Of a stretch of 32,123 bases of DNA, positions 14,623 to 22,921 are shown piece by piece. The position numbers were made by a program, and so were the translations under genes. Below the pieces are notes generated by a model. It did not search any database. It worked only from the letters and a program-made list of their open reading frames with translations, and was not told the DNA's origin. Source of the stretch: an uncultured Massilia sp. (GTDB taxonomy: Bacteria; Pseudomonadota; Gammaproteobacteria; Burkholderiales; Burkholderiaceae); assembly GCA_946886065.1 (NCBI GenBank), contig CAMPHU010000025.1, forward strand, positions 1 through 32,123, in the 5' to 3' direction. Every line of letters begins with the position of its first letter. Positions within the stretch are counted from its first letter, which is position 1.

Positions 14623-14988
14623 ATGCTGATGACTACGGCCCACCGCCCCGCCGGCATCCACCTGCTGGCCGACCTGGCCGGCATCGAAGCCGGCCTGCTG
14701 ACCGATCCGGGCGCCATCGACGCCCTGCTGCGCGAGGCCGCACTCAGGGCCGGCGCGCGCATCCTGCACAGCCATTTCCATGCCTTCGGCCCCGGCATGG
14801 GCGTCACCGGCGTGCTGCTGCTGGCCGAATCGCATATCTCGATCCACACCTGGCCCGAGCACGGCTTCGCCGCCGCCGACATCTTCATGTGCGGCGCGGC
14901 CCAGCCCTTGCTGGCGCTCGACCTCATCGAGCGCGCCCTGTCCCCCGCGTCGCGCACGGTACGGACGGTGGAACGCGGCCAGCTATAA
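14623..14988 (+). CDS. speD: S-adenosylmethionine decarboxylase proenzyme
   Basis: This 121-aa prokaryotic class 1b AdoMet decarboxylase makes decarboxylated AdoMet, the aminopropyl donor for spermidine synthesis. The chain self-cleaves between Glu69 and Ser70 (LAESHISIHTWPEHGF), leaving a pyruvoyl group. His75 and Cys90 complete the active site with the same spacing as the well-studied Thermotoga enzyme (63/68/83). Of the available starts I used ATG 14623; ATG 14629 is also possible. It closes the DUF350-SPFH-DUF4178 operon and supplies the divergent membrane-embedded aminopropyltransferase. Confidence 0.95.
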   Translation: MLMTTAHRPAGIHLLADLAGIEAGLLTDPGAIDALLREAALRAGARILHSHFHAFGPGMGVTGVLLLAESHISIHTWPEHGFAAADIFMCGAAQPLLALDLIERALSPASRTVRTVERGQL

Positions 14989-14989
14989 T
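14984..14989 (+). promoter_or_regulatory. Perfect -10 box before the CoA-transferase gene
   Basis: TATAAT overlaps the speD stop codon, 34 bp before the ATG at 15024. The -35 region at 17 bp (ACGGAC) is poor. It suggests the CoA transferase has its own promoter besides any read-through from speD. Confidence 0.45.
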
Positions 14990-15023
14990 CAAGCGCTTCA
15001 CGATCCATCACATACACAGCCAC

Positions 15024-16277
15024 ATGACGCAATCCGGTATCACTTCTTCCGCGCTGCCGAAAGCGCTGGGACACATCCGCGTGCTCGACCTGTCGCGCGT
15101 GCTCGCCGGGCCCTGGTGCTCGCAGAACCTGGCCGACCTCGGCGCCGACGTCATCAAGATCGAGCGCCCGGGCAGCGGCGACGACACCCGCGCCTGGGGC
15201 CCGCCCTACGCCAGGGACGCGGAAGGACAGGACACCAGCGAGGCGGCCTACTACCTGTCGGCCAACCGCGGCAAGCGCTCGGTGACGGTCGATATCGCCA
15301 GTCCCGATGGCCAGGCGCTGCTGCGCGAACTGGTGAAGCACTGCGACGTGCTGCTGGAGAACTTCAAGGTCGGGCACCTGAAGCGCTATGGGCTCGATTA
15401 CGCCTCGCTCAGGGAAATCAAGCCGGACCTGGTCTACTGCTCGATCACCGGCTTCGGCCAGGACGGGCCCTACGCGCACCGCGCGGGCTACGACTTCCTG
15501 ATCCAGGGCATGGGCGGCCTGATGTCGGTGACGGGCGAACGCGACGACCTGCCGGGCGGCGGCCCGCAGAAGGCGGGCGTGGCGCTGACCGACCTGATGA
15601 CCGGCATGTACGCGACCGTGGCGGTGCTGGCGGCGCTGACCCACCGCGACCGCACGGGCGAAGGCCAGCACATCGACATGGCCCTGCTCGACACCCAGGT
15701 GGCGATGCTGGCCAACATGGGCAGCAACTACCTCAACAGCGGCAAGCCGCCCAAGCGCTGGGGCAATGCGCACGCCAATATCGTGCCCTACCAGACCTTC
15801 GCCTGCGCGGACGGGCACATCATCGTCGCCACCGGCAACGATGGGCAGTACCAGAAGTTCGTGGAGGCCGGCGGCAGGCCCGAGCTGGGGCAGGACCCGC
15901 GCTTCGCGACCAATCCGCTGCGGGTGAAGAACCGCGACCTGCTGGTGCCGGTCCTGGCGGAGATGGTCAGGGAGAAGACGCGCGACGAGTGGATTGCGCT
16001 GCTGGAGGGCTGCGGCGTGCCTTGCGGGCCGATCAACGACATCGGCGAAGTGTTCGCCAACGAGCAGGTGGTGGCGCGCGAGGTGGCGATCGAGCTGCCG
16101 CATCCGAAGGCGGGCAAGGTCAAGCTGGTGCGCAGCCCGATCAGGATGTCGGCCACGCCGGCGACCAGCGACAAGGCGCCGCCGCTGCTGGGGCAGCATA
16201 CCGAGGAGGTGCTGCGCGAGGTGCTGGGGCGCAGCGAGGAGGAGATTGCTTCCTTGCGGGATAAAGGGGTCGTGTGA
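15024..16277 (+). CDS. CaiB/BaiF family (class III) CoA transferase
   Basis: This 417-aa enzyme moves coenzyme A between carboxylic acids by way of an aspartyl-CoA intermediate. The family opening is clear: IRVLDLSRVLAGPWCSQNLADLGADVIKIE. It is followed by YYLSANRGKRSVTVDI, the LLENFKVGHLKRYGLDY segment, and the catalytic Asp in GVALTDLMTGMYA. The C-terminal domain has GCGVPCGPINDIGEVF. Length is normal for a homodimeric or Frc-like member. No Shine-Dalgarno is obvious. Substrate cannot be told from sequence: succinyl-CoA:dicarboxylate types look much the same, and no partner lyase or mesaconyl gene lies nearby. It lies 35 bp after speD and before a strong terminator. Confidence 0.93.
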   Translation: MTQSGITSSALPKALGHIRVLDLSRVLAGPWCSQNLADLGADVIKIERPGSGDDTRAWGPPYARDAEGQDTSEAAYYLSANRGKRSVTVDIASPDGQALLRELVKHCDVLLENFKVGHLKRYGLDYASLREIKPDLVYCSITGFGQDGPYAHRAGYDFLIQGMGGLMSVTGERDDLPGGGPQKAGVALTDLMTGMYATVAVLAALTHRDRTGEGQHIDMALLDTQVAMLANMGSNYLNSGKPPKRWGNAHANIVPYQTFACADGHIIVATGNDGQYQKFVEAGGRPELGQDPRFATNPLRVKNRDLLVPVLAEMVREKTRDEWIALLEGCGVPCGPINDIGEVFANEQVVAREVAIELPHPKAGKVKLVRSPIRMSATPATSDKAPPLLGQHTEEVLREVLGRSEEEIASLRDKGVV

Positions 16278-16280
16278 TCG

Positions 16281-16311
16281 AAAAAAAAACCGCGCTCAGG
16301 CGCGGTTTTTT
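16281..16311. terminator. Bidirectional intrinsic terminator
   Basis: Stem CCGCGC (16290-16295) / GCGCGG (16300-16305) with loop TCAG is flanked by nine As on the left and six Ts on the right. A-T pairs extend the stem on both sides. It serves the CoA-transferase gene ending at 16277 and the minus-strand gene ending at 16392. Confidence 0.92.
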
Positions 16312-16333
16312 GTTGGGGTGGTGGACGGCGGAG

Positions 16334-16363
16334 CTTGGGTCCCCGTGGAGGCGGGGACCCAAG
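16334..16363. repeat. Extragenic palindrome, copy 3
   Basis: A perfect 12-bp inverted repeat CTTGGGTCCCCG / CGGGGACCCAAG with loop TGGAGG lies between two convergent genes just after the bidirectional terminator. It has the same core as the pair at 6421-6525. Being fully symmetric, it looks like two half-elements fused. Confidence 0.88.
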
Positions 16364-16391
16364 TTCTGCCAGCACACCCAATACTTAAAAT

Positions 16392-16715
16392 TCAGTGCAA
16401 CTGATGCTTAAAGTCCGACAACTCATCATGCACCCGCATCACCATCGACTGCACCTGCGGCGACGGCTGCGCGCTCCGGCACACCCGCTTGGCCTCGTCG
16501 CCGATGGCCTCCAGGTCATCGATGCACTGGACGATGTCGGACTGGTCGTTCGACTGCATCACGCCCTGCGCCCGGCTCGATTCGTGCGCCAGTTTCTGGA
16601 TGCAATCACGGATTTCGTTCGGAACACTTTGATCATTGCGGCAGGCCTCTTCAGCCTGGTTAATGGTCTGCTGGACGTGACGGAAACGCTGTTGAATTTC
16701 GGCAGGTTGCAACAT
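16392..16715 (-). CDS. Conserved hypothetical helical protein
   Basis: The 107-aa product starts MLQPAEIQQRFRHVQQ and is predicted to be almost entirely alpha-helical, rich in Gln, Glu and Asp, with three cysteines. It has no signal or membrane segment. The ATG is set by a strong AGGAGGT ribosome site 6 bases before it and a visible promoter. It stands alone between a repeat and another unknown gene. It may be a small regulatory or stress protein, but I recognise no family. Confidence 0.75.
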   Translation of the reverse strand: MLQPAEIQQRFRHVQQTINQAEEACRNDQSVPNEIRDCIQKLAHESSRAQGVMQSNDQSDIVQCIDDLEAIGDEAKRVCRSAQPSPQVQSMVMRVHDELSDFKHQLH

Positions 16716-16760
16716 GATTGACCTCCTGAAAGTAAGCGGAAAAAACCACTGGAGCATTCC

Positions 16761-16788
16761 ACTTTAGGACGTATTCAGGGTTTATCAA
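16761..16788 (-). promoter_or_regulatory. Promoter of the 107-aa helical protein gene
   Basis: On the minus strand TTGATA (16783-16788; 5 of 6 consensus bases), a 16-bp spacer and TAAAGT (16761-16766; 4 of 6) lie about 45 bp before the ATG at 16715. Confidence 0.5.
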
Positions 16789-16842
16789 GCGTTAAGTGAA
16801 GCAGCGCTTCGGGACAAAGACGGGACGTGCCTAGCAGCACTC

Positions 16843-17628
16843 TCAGTCCGGCGCCGTGTCTTCCTGCGCCATCTGATGCGCCACCAGTTCGCGGATCAGC
16901 GTGCCCGGTTCGTCGAGCTCGCGCAGCGCCCAGCCGCGCAGGTACTCGGTTTCCAGCCCGGCCAGCAAGGCGGCGCGCAGCGCATCCGATTCCGCTTGCC
17001 GTCCCAGTCCGCGCAGCACGGCAATGGCGATGTGCACGTCGCCCATCAGGTTCCGCAAATACGCCGACAGGCGCGGCGGCTCGCCCCGGGACGGAAACAG
17101 GGGCAAGGTCCTGGCGCTCTCGTTGACTTCGGCAAGCCAGCTGAACGGATCGCCGCGGTAACGGTCCGCCAGCGCGAAATCCCCGCCCTGCACCACCGCC
17201 GGCAGCGCCAGGTGGGCGTACTGCCGTGCAAGCTCAGGCTGGCCGGCATCGAGCCGCTCGAACAACGCATGGGTGGAACGGGCATCGCCCAGGATGTCGT
17301 TCATCTCGACAATGAGCAGGTAACGCCTGACCCGCTGGAACTTGTCGCCGCCCTCTCCGGCATCGGTATCGAGGCCGACAAACAGCTCGCCTGCAAGCAG
17401 GCGCGCCACCTGTTCGTCGCGCGCCTCTTCCAGCGCCGGCCGTGCCGGAGCGTATTGTTCGACCAGCATTTGCCAGTGGAACATTGTCATAAAAAAGCGT
17501 GTCCTGTCCGGTGCGGTCTCGCGTTCTCCATCGACCAGCGATTGCTGCAACACGACGAGCAGCTCGCCGAAGCGTTCCGCCGCGTGCAAGTCGCGCATCA
17601 GCTCCGCGCCGGGAGCGCTATCGCTCAT
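16843..17628 (-). CDS. Hypothetical cytoplasmic protein
   Basis: The 261-aa product starts MSDSAPGAELMRDLHAAERF. It is acidic, alpha-helical and leucine-rich, with no signal or membrane segment and no motif I recognise. The repeated helical pairs (for example LLVVLQQSLVDGE, FHWQMLVEQYAPARPALEEARDEQVARL, ARQYAHLALPAVVQGG) hint at a degenerate TPR-like repeat array. I chose ATG 17628 because it overlaps the stop of the upstream 66-aa membrane gene by four bases (ATGA), with AGGAACAG in front. The two genes are clearly one translationally coupled unit. Confidence 0.7.
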   Translation of the reverse strand: MSDSAPGAELMRDLHAAERFGELLVVLQQSLVDGERETAPDRTRFFMTMFHWQMLVEQYAPARPALEEARDEQVARLLAGELFVGLDTDAGEGGDKFQRVRRYLLIVEMNDILGDARSTHALFERLDAGQPELARQYAHLALPAVVQGGDFALADRYRGDPFSWLAEVNESARTLPLFPSRGEPPRLSAYLRNLMGDVHIAIAVLRGLGRQAESDALRAALLAGLETEYLRGWALRELDEPGTLIRELVAHQMAQEDTAPD

Positions 17629-17825
17629 TTCTGTTCCTGCACCCATGTCATGAATGTCGCAAAGAGCGAGAAGACCAGGACGCTGGCCACGCCACCGGCG
17701 ACATACAGGCCGGTGGACATGGGAATGCCGCTCAACACCGAAAAGGCCTTGATGGCCGCGGTCGAGAAGGACAAGGAGAATGCGTACAGCGCGAGCTGCA
17801 CGCGCAGGGGAGCAAGTCGGATCAT
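17625..17825 (-). CDS. 66-aa two-helix membrane protein
   Basis: The product, MIRLAPLRVQLALYAF and on, is 66 residues. It has two hydrophobic segments (about 8-30 and 38-62) joined by a short G-I-P-M-S-T-G loop and a polar tail WVQEQK. An in-frame ATG at 17837 would add four residues. It overlaps the next gene by ATGA, so the pair is coupled. No family is recognised. It could anchor its cytoplasmic partner at the membrane. Confidence 0.6.
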   Translation of the reverse strand: MIRLAPLRVQLALYAFSLSFSTAAIKAFSVLSGIPMSTGLYVAGGVASVLVFSLFATFMTWVQEQK

Positions 17826-17895
17826 GGAATCAACCATAGCATGCACAGTGCGTTCGGAAATCCACGCATTCTCACGCATTCTTTCACGCGCCCTT

Positions 17896-18798
17896 TCACG
17901 CCTGCGCGTTTGCCAGGTAGCGCTCCAGCGTTTCCACACACACCCGCACCTTCGCCGAGTTCGCCAGGCGCTGCGGATACACCGCCCACACGTTCGCTTC
18001 CTGCGCATATTCGGGCAAGACCTGCACCAGGCTGCCATCCGCCAGATAAGGCCGCACATCCCACAAGGAGCGCAGCACGATGCCCGCCCCTTCGCGCGCC
18101 CAGCGCAGCGCGATTTCGCCATGGTTGGTCGACAGCGAACCCGACACCTTGACCGTCTCTTCGCCCTGCCGGCCGCGCAGGCGCCAGGTGCCGAAGGGAT
18201 GGTCGCGCTCCTTGATCGGCAGGCAATTGTGGCTGGCTAGCTCGGCCAGCGTCTTCGGCGCGCCGTGGCGCGCCAGGTAGCCTGGCGAAGCGCACAGGAT
18301 GCGGTGGTTGTCCTTCAGGCGCCGCGCGATCAGGTGGGGCGGAATGACGTCGCCGATGCGCACGTCGAGGTCGAAGCCCTCCTCCACGATGTCGACCAGG
18401 CGGTCGAACACCTCGAAACGGATCTGCAGGCCGGGATAGTCCGCCGCCAGGCGGGCGATGACGGGCGCCACCACGTTGCGGCCGAAACCGAAGCTGCTGC
18501 AGATGCGCACCCTCCCGCTCGGCTCGCGGCGCCGCTCGGAAACCGCGTCGACCAGGCTGTCCAGGTGCTCCAGGATAGTTTGCGCATGCGCCAACACCCG
18601 CTCGCCGTCCTCGGTGATGACGATGCGGCGCGTGGTACGCTGGAACAGCCTCACGCCGAGCGTGTCTTCCAGGATGCCGATGCGCTTGCTCACATAGGCG
18701 GGCGACATGCCCAGCTCGAGCGCAGCCGCGGCGAAGCCGGCCTTGCGCACCACGGTGACAAAGACGCGCAAGTCTTCGTTTTCGACAGGATTCTTCAC
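17896..18798 (-). CDS. LysR-family regulator (DmlR-like)
   Basis: The 300-aa product has an N-terminal winged helix-turn-helix (about residues 6-65; AAALELGMSPAYVSKRIGILEDTLGVRLFQRTTR) and a substrate-binding effector domain (about 90-295). No ATG is available near the start. I chose GTG 18798; TTG codons at 18822, 18819 and 18813 are also in frame. The gene is divergent from a D-malate/tartrate-type dehydrogenase, the same arrangement as dmlR-dmlA of E. coli, so it most likely activates that gene on D-malate or tartrate. An inverted repeat in the shared upstream DNA is a likely binding site. Confidence 0.88.
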   Translation of the reverse strand: MKNPVENEDLRVFVTVVRKAGFAAAALELGMSPAYVSKRIGILEDTLGVRLFQRTTRRIVITEDGERVLAHAQTILEHLDSLVDAVSERRREPSGRVRICSSFGFGRNVVAPVIARLAADYPGLQIRFEVFDRLVDIVEEGFDLDVRIGDVIPPHLIARRLKDNHRILCASPGYLARHGAPKTLAELASHNCLPIKERDHPFGTWRLRGRQGEETVKVSGSLSTNHGEIALRWAREGAGIVLRSLWDVRPYLADGSLVQVLPEYAQEANVWAVYPQRLANSAKVRVCVETLERYLANAQA

Positions 18799-18810
18799 GA
18801 ACTGTGTTTT

Positions 18811-18861
18811 CAAGATCAACAATAGCTTGGATTATAAACGCTTCGTTTTGAGTTAATCTTG
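18811..18861. promoter_or_regulatory. Divergent promoter/operator region between LysR gene and dmlA
   Basis: CAAGATCAAC (18811-18820) and GTTAATCTTG (18852-18861) form an inverted repeat matching at 9 of 10 positions, with half-sites 41 bp apart. A perfect TATAAT on the minus strand (18831-18836) between them would drive the LysR gene from about 18824. The spacing suits two LysR dimer contacts with DNA bending. Confidence 0.5.
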
Positions 18862-18890
18862 TGCCATTCCACCACTCACCCGAGACGACC

Positions 18891-19973
18891 ATGACTACTT
18901 CCCACCCCGCCCACCGCATCGCAGTCATCGCCGGCGACGGCATCGGCAAGGAGGTCATGCCCGAGGGCCTGCGCGCCCTCGAGGCCGCCGGACGCCGCTT
19001 CGGCATTTCCCTGTCCTTCGAGACCTTCGAATGGGCCAGCTGCGACTATTACCTCCAGCACGGCAAGATGATGCCGGACGACTGGTTCGCCCAGCTGCGC
19101 GGCTTCGACGCCATCTACTTCGGCGCGGTCGGCTGGCCCGACACCGTGCCCGACCATATCTCGCTGTGGGGCTCGCTGCTGAAGTTCCGCCGCGAGTTCG
19201 ACCAGTACGTCAACCTGCGCCCGGTGCGCCTGATGCCTGGCGTGCCCTGCCCGCTGGCGAACAAGAAGCCGGGCGACATCGACTTCTTCGTGGTGCGCGA
19301 GAATACCGAAGGCGAGTATTCCTCGGTCGGCGGCAAGATGTTCGAAGGCACCGAGCGTGAGCTGGTGCTGCAGGAATCGGTCTTCACCCGCCACGGCACC
19401 GACCGCATCCTGCGCTATGCCTTCGACCTGGCCCAGCGCCGCCCCAAGAAGCACCTGACCTCGGCCACCAAATCGAACGGCATCGCGATCTCCATGCCCT
19501 ACTGGGACGAGCGCCTGGCCGCGATGGCGGAGTCCTACCCGGAGGTGGCCTGGGACAAGTACCACATCGACATCCTGGCCGCCCGCTTCGTGCTGTCGCC
19601 GGAGCGCTTCGACGTGGTGGTGGCCTCGAACCTGTTCGGCGACATCCTGTCCGACCTGGGCCCGGCCTGCACCGGCACCATCGGCATCGCCCCTTCGGCC
19701 AACCTCAATCCGGACCGCACCTTCCCGTCCCTGTTCGAGCCGGTGCACGGCTCGGCGCCGGACATCTACGGCCGCAACATCGCCAACCCGATCGCGATGA
19801 TCTGGTCCGGCGCGATGATGCTGGACTTCCTGGGCTACACCGAGGCCCACGACGCGATGGTGCGCGCCATCGAGCACTGCCTGCTGGAAGGCCCGAGCAC
19901 GCCCGACTTGAAAGGCAGCGCCAACACCACCGACGTGGGCAAAGCGATCGCGGCCTACCTGGCCTCGGCCTGA
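18891..19973 (+). CDS. dmlA: D-malate / tartrate dehydrogenase (DmlA/TtuC type)
   Basis: This 360-aa member of the isopropylmalate/isocitrate dehydrogenase family oxidises and decarboxylates D-malate to pyruvate and CO2 with NAD+. Related enzymes act on tartrate. Visible family marks: IAVIAGDGIGKEVMPEG at the start, the arginine and glutamate residues of the VVRENTEGEYSSVGG loop, LTSATKSNGIAISMPYW (catalytic Lys), and NLFGDILSDLGPACTGTIGIAPSANLNP with metal-binding Asp residues. GSAPDIYGRNIANPIAMIWS binds the nucleotide. The D-Y-Y-L-Q-H-G region near residue 50 follows the tartrate/D-malate branch rather than LeuB. Divergent from a DmlR-like regulator. Its 3' end overlaps the convergent GlxA-type gene by 19 bp. 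Confidence 0.92.
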   Translation: MTTSHPAHRIAVIAGDGIGKEVMPEGLRALEAAGRRFGISLSFETFEWASCDYYLQHGKMMPDDWFAQLRGFDAIYFGAVGWPDTVPDHISLWGSLLKFRREFDQYVNLRPVRLMPGVPCPLANKKPGDIDFFVVRENTEGEYSSVGGKMFEGTERELVLQESVFTRHGTDRILRYAFDLAQRRPKKHLTSATKSNGIAISMPYWDERLAAMAESYPEVAWDKYHIDILAARFVLSPERFDVVVASNLFGDILSDLGPACTGTIGIAPSANLNPDRTFPSLFEPVHGSAPDIYGRNIANPIAMIWSGAMMLDFLGYTEAHDAMVRAIEHCLLEGPSTPDLKGSANTTDVGKAIAAYLASA

Positions 19974-20923
19974 GCGCCGGCCTGCTGCGCGCGGAACTGC
20001 TTGCGGTAGGCCGACGGCGACGTCTGCAGCACCGCGCGGAAATGCTGGCGCAGCGAGAGCGCGCTGCCGAAGCCGGCTTCGTCCGCGACCAGGTCGATCG
20101 ACGCGTCGCTGCGCTCCAGCATGCGCTGGGCATGGGACAGGCGCTGGCTCAGCAGCCACTGCTTGAACGAGGTGCCGGTGGCCTGGCGGAAGTGGCGCGT
20201 GAAATGGCGCCGGCTCATCGCCGCGCGTTCGGCCAGCGCGTCCAGGCTGTGGTTCTGCGCCAGGTTGCGCGTCACCCATTCCAGCACTTCCGCGAAGCGC
20301 CCGTCGCTGTGGCTGACCGGCAGCGGGCGTTCGATGAACTGGGCCTGCCCGCCCTGGCGGTGCGGCGCCACCAGCAGCTTGCGCGCCACCGCATTGGCGG
20401 CGTCGGCGCCGCGCAGTTCGCGCAGCAGGTACAGGCAACAGTCCAGGCCCGCCGCCACGCCGCCGGAAGTCAGCACCCGGCCTTCGTCCACGTACAGCAC
20501 TTCCGGATCGACCTTCACCTTGGGGTAGCGCGCGCGCAGCGCATCGGCGAAGCCCCAATGGGTGGTCGCCGTCTTCCCGTCCAGCAGGCCCGCCTGCGCC
20601 AGCGGAAACGCGCCCAGGCACAAGCCGAGCACGCGCGCGCCGCGTTCGTGGGCGCGGCGCAGGACGTCCAATAACTCCTCGGGCGCGGGACGGCAGTCGT
20701 CGTGCCAGGTCGGCATGACGACGATGTCCGCCCCGTCGACGGCCGAGAAATCATGGTCGGGGACGATGGAGAACCCGGCCGAGGTGCGCAGCGGAGCGCG
20801 CTCGTCTGCGCAGACCAGGACCTCGAAGGCGCCGGCTTCCTCCGGCATACCGCCGAACACCAGGCTGGGAACGGACAGGTGAAACGGCGTCATGCCGTCG
20901 AAGGCGATCACGGCAATGCGCAT
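19955..20923 (-). CDS. GlxA-family transcriptional regulator (DJ-1/PfpI plus AraC)
   Basis: The 322-aa product has a DJ-1/PfpI-like amidotransferase fold (about residues 1-185), with Cys in GLCLGAF at the nucleophile elbow and SGGVAAGLD. It is followed by an AraC-type double helix-turn-helix (about 210-312; SRRHFTRHFRQATGTSFKQWL). Such proteins are DNA-binding activators whose first domain senses a small ligand. I favour ATG 20923, with GGAG 6 bases upstream, over ATG 20935. It is divergent from the cysteine hydrolase gene, which it most likely controls, and overlaps the end of dmlA tail to tail. Confidence 0.92.
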   Translation of the reverse strand: MRIAVIAFDGMTPFHLSVPSLVFGGMPEEAGAFEVLVCADERAPLRTSAGFSIVPDHDFSAVDGADIVVMPTWHDDCRPAPEELLDVLRRAHERGARVLGLCLGAFPLAQAGLLDGKTATTHWGFADALRARYPKVKVDPEVLYVDEGRVLTSGGVAAGLDCCLYLLRELRGADAANAVARKLLVAPHRQGGQAQFIERPLPVSHSDGRFAEVLEWVTRNLAQNHSLDALAERAAMSRRHFTRHFRQATGTSFKQWLLSQRLSHAQRMLERSDASIDLVADEAGFGSALSLRQHFRAVLQTSPSAYRKQFRAQQAGAQAEAR

Positions 20924-21040
20924 GGCGGGCTCCATGGATTAACTTGGCCCGATTTTATCGCACATCGGCCATCGGGCCACTGTCGCGCTCAAGCCCGCTG
21001 GCCGAGAATGGCTACTCCAATCCACCTGAAGGAGTTCAAC

Positions 21041-21670
21041 ATGTCCCATTCGCCGCGCCGCGCCCTGATCGTCATCGACGTCCAGAACGAATACTTCGAC
21101 GGCGACATGCCGATCACCCATCCGCCGGTCGAGGCTTCGCTGCCCAACATCCTGCGCGCCATGGAAGCCGCGCGCGCCCACGGCATTCCCGTGATCACGG
21201 TCCAGCACGATGCGCCGGAAACCTCGCCCATCTTCGCCAGGGGTTCGCACGGCTGGCAGCTGCACCCGGCCATCGCCGCCCAGGGCGCCGACCACCACAT
21301 CAACAAGACCCTGGCCAGCGCCTTCGCCGGCACCGGGCTGCGCGAATGGCTGGCGGCGCGCGGGGTCGACACCGTGGCGATCGCCGGCTACATGACGCAC
21401 AACTGCGATGCCTCGACCATCCTGGAAGCGGCGCACAGCGGCCTGCAGGTCGAGTTCCTGGACGACGCCAGCGGTTCCCTGCCCTACGAGAACGCGGCCG
21501 GCAAGGCCAGCGCGGAAGAGATCCACCGCGTGTTCAGCGTGGTGTTCCACTCGAGCTTCGCGGCGGTGACCACCACCGGCGCGTGGATCGGCGCAGTAGC
21601 CGACCGCGCCGCGCTGGGGCACGACAACGTCTACCTCTCGAACCAGCGCGCGCGGGGCCTGCTGGGCTGA
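21041..21670 (+). CDS. Isochorismatase-family cysteine hydrolase
   Basis: This 209-aa soluble enzyme has the cysteine-hydrolase triad: Asp in LIVIDVQNEYFDG, Lys in HHINKTLASAF, and Cys in IAGYMTHNCDAST, after the family cis-peptide region. Members cleave amides such as nicotinamide, N-carbamoyl compounds or ureidoacrylate, and isochorismate itself. The substrate cannot be told from this sequence. GAAGGAG (21028-21034) precedes the ATG. The divergent GlxA-type regulator is the obvious controller. It is convergent with the M24 peptidase gene, whose stop lies 9 bp beyond. Confidence 0.9.
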   Translation: MSHSPRRALIVIDVQNEYFDGDMPITHPPVEASLPNILRAMEAARAHGIPVITVQHDAPETSPIFARGSHGWQLHPAIAAQGADHHINKTLASAFAGTGLREWLAARGVDTVAIAGYMTHNCDASTILEAAHSGLQVEFLDDASGSLPYENAAGKASAEEIHRVFSVVFHSSFAAVTTTGAWIGAVADRAALGHDNVYLSNQRARGLLG

Positions 21671-21679
21671 AGTCGTCGC

Positions 21680-22888
21680 TCAGGCGGCGTCGAACGGACG
21701 GTCCAGGCTCGCCGCCGGCCGGGTGAACCATTTCGGCCCGTTCGCCGTCATGTAGAAGTGGTCTTCCAGGCGAATGCCGAACTCGCCGGGCACGCAGATC
21801 ATGGGTTCGTTCGAGAAGCACATCCCCGGCTCGAGCAGCCTGCGCTCGCCACCGACCAGGTAGGGCCCTTCGTGGATGTCGAGGCCGATGCCGTGGCCGG
21901 TCCGGTGCGGCAGTCCCGGCAGCTTGTAGCCTGGCCCGAAGCCATTGGCCTCGAGCGAGCGCCTTGCGGCCTTGTCGACTTCTTCGCAGGGGATGCCCGG
22001 GCGGGCGGCATCGAAGGCCGCCTGCTGCGCCTGCTTTTCCGCCTGCCAGACGAACTTCTGCCGCTCGGACGCCTCGCCGAACACATAGGTGCGGGTGATG
22101 TCCGAGATGTAGTTGTGGACCTTGCAGCCCGTGTCGATCAGCACCGTATCGCCGCGCTTCAGGGTCTGGACGTAATTCACGCCGTGCGGATACGAGGTCG
22201 CCTCGCCGAACAGCACGATGCAGAAGTACGATCCGCTGGCCCCGACCTTGCGGTGGGCGAGCTGGATGAATTCCTCCACCTCCGCCGTGGTGATGCCTTC
22301 GTGCAGGATCGAGCCGGCGGCGCGGTGCACCGCCATCGTCATGTCCATCGCACACTGGATCAGCGCGAGTTCCGCCTCGGACTTGCGCATGCGGCAGTGC
22401 GAGGTCAGCGGATAGGCGTTCTCCAGCTCATAGCCGGAGGTGGCGGCGCGGATCGCGTCGACCATCAGCAGCGGCGTGCTCTCGTCGATGCAGAGCTTCG
22501 CGCCGGGCGCGACCCCTCGCTGCTCCAGCACCCGGCGCAGGAGCGCGGCCGGGTTCTCGTGCTCCTCCCAGCAGGCGATCTCGCCCTGCACCAGCATGAA
22601 TTTCCGGATCGTGCCTTCCTCGAACGCGGGCGCGATATACACCAGTTCTCCCGCCGCCGGCAGGATGGCGCCGACCATGCGCTCGCTGGGACTCCAGCGG
22701 GTGCCCGAAAAATAGGTGAGGTTGCTGCCGGCATTCAGGTAGAGCGCGGCGATGCCGTTCGATTGCATGAACGCCTGCGCGCGCCGGATCCGGGACAGGT
22801 GCTCGTCGACTCCGATGGGCACCGCATGCGCGCTCATGTTCTCCAGCGCCTCGAGCGCCTCCTGCTTCGTTTTCCCGCCAATACTCAT
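21680..22888 (-). CDS. M24 (aminopeptidase P / prolidase-like) metallopeptidase
   Basis: This 402-aa peptidase has an N-terminal creatinase-like domain (about residues 30-165) and a C-terminal pita-bread domain. The five metal ligands are visible as Asp252, Asp263, His332, Glu361 and Glu375, and the substrate histidine appears in PHRTGHGIG. Family members cut Xaa-Pro or Pro-containing dipeptides using two metal ions. I chose ATG 22888 because CAGGAGAA precedes it; ATG 22912 is in frame upstream. It lies 33 bp after the dehydrogenase alpha-like subunit gene in the hydroxyproline operon, so releasing Hyp from Xaa-Hyp peptides (collagen or plant wall origin) is a sensible role. Confidence 0.9.
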   Translation of the reverse strand: MSIGGKTKQEALEALENMSAHAVPIGVDEHLSRIRRAQAFMQSNGIAALYLNAGSNLTYFSGTRWSPSERMVGAILPAAGELVYIAPAFEEGTIRKFMLVQGEIACWEEHENPAALLRRVLEQRGVAPGAKLCIDESTPLLMVDAIRAATSGYELENAYPLTSHCRMRKSEAELALIQCAMDMTMAVHRAAGSILHEGITTAEVEEFIQLAHRKVGASGSYFCIVLFGEATSYPHGVNYVQTLKRGDTVLIDTGCKVHNYISDITRTYVFGEASERQKFVWQAEKQAQQAAFDAARPGIPCEEVDKAARRSLEANGFGPGYKLPGLPHRTGHGIGLDIHEGPYLVGGERRLLEPGMCFSNEPMICVPGEFGIRLEDHFYMTANGPKWFTRPAASLDRPFDAA

Positions 22889-22921
22889 GTTTTCTCCTGC
22901 ATGTTCAATCACACCAACTGT

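Noticed and set aside
12945..16199. 1084-codon minus-strand frame across DUF4178, speD and the CoA transferase
   Set aside because: It is antisense to three well-supported genes and has low-complexity composition.
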